Shown here piece after piece: positions 63,735 to 64,000 of a stretch of DNA of 64,000 nt. A model generated the notes under the pieces. The model was not told the DNA's origin and did not search any database. It saw only the letters and a list, made by a program, of their open reading frames with translations. How positions within the stretch are numbered: the stretch's first letter is position 1; each line of letters opens with the position of its first letter. This stretch comes from Vitis vinifera. Lineage: Eukaryota > Streptophyta > Magnoliopsida > Vitales > Vitaceae. Location: NCBI RefSeq assembly GCF_030704535.1, contig NC_081820.1:26207001-26271000 (forward strand). Reading direction: 5' to 3'. Both the position numbers and the translations under genes were made by a program.

Positions 63735-64000
63735 GTAATCTTTTGTTTCATTCTAGGAGCCTTCTAAACATACATTTTTTCTTGTACTGGTTTATCTGGA
63801 TCTCAGGAATGGTTAATTTATGCCCTTTTCATTTTACTTCCTTAAAAAAAATATTTGGAAAAGGCTCTTTTTTATTTTGGGTATTACGGGTATTTATTTG
63901 TTAAATGCGTATGGACGTATATTGAACTACAAATGTGGAAGACAATATTGTTGTCCATCTTGGTGATTGAAACTACCGGCAGTTGGTATAAATGCTATGT
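63735..64000 (+). other. SF3A3 intron 10, cut by the window edge
   Basis: The donor CAG|GTAATC at 63734/63735 opens an intron with no acceptor inside the window. The remaining exons, coding for the zinc finger domain and C-terminus, must be to the right. Confidence 0.85.

Overview
The window is nuclear DNA from a flowering plant. The genes have short GT-AG exons, long AT-rich introns and plant-type protein families, and there are many LINE and MITE copies. A woody eudicot such as grape (Vitis) fits the protein sequences and repeat style, but the species call is inference.

Five protein-coding genes can be supported, in three neighbourhoods. (1) Left end, 1.5-6.3 kb: two small genes for mitochondrial proteins lie head to head, a complex II assembly factor (SDHAF4 type, minus strand) and a small 2-oxoglutarate dehydrogenase subunit (KGD4/MRPS36 type, plus strand). 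Their start codons are 728 bp apart. (2) 7.9-19.7 kb: a complete 22-exon gene for plastid NADH-dependent glutamate synthase (NADH-GOGAT, GLT1, 2216 aa) on the minus strand, with a TATA box and two G-boxes upstream. (3) Right end, 45-64 kb: an SFT2-like Golgi vesicle-transport protein (minus strand, 6 exons, 160 aa) is divergent from splicing factor SF3A subunit 3 (SF3a60, plus strand). The latter has ten exons in the window and continues beyond it. The 869 bp between their start codons alternates ACGTGGCA boxes with ACGTCGTTT palindromes.

Between 20.6 and 45 kb I find no gene. The block is very AT-rich and made of MITE-like elements, a roughly four-copy tandem array of a ~545 bp unit, an LTR-like island with internal tandem repeats, foldback repeats and a few islands of ordinary base composition.

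LINE retrotransposition marks the introns of three of the genes. The KGD4 intron has a truncated tail fragment inside a duplicated segment. The SFT2 intron has a decayed LINE that itself holds a nested tail insertion with a 17 bp target duplication. SF3A3 intron 5 has a tail-only micro-insertion and a 4.6 kb LINE whose ORF2 (1215 aa, endonuclease, reverse transcriptase and zinc finger) is uninterrupted and overlaps ORF1 by ATGA.

Functionally, SDHAF4 and KGD4 belong to the mitochondrial TCA cycle and its entry into respiration. GLT1 consumes 2-oxoglutarate to make glutamate in plastids. SFT2 and SF3A3 are housekeeping genes of the secretory pathway and the U2 snRNP. No wholly new multi-gene system is evident; the most unusual signals are in the regulatory and repeat architecture.
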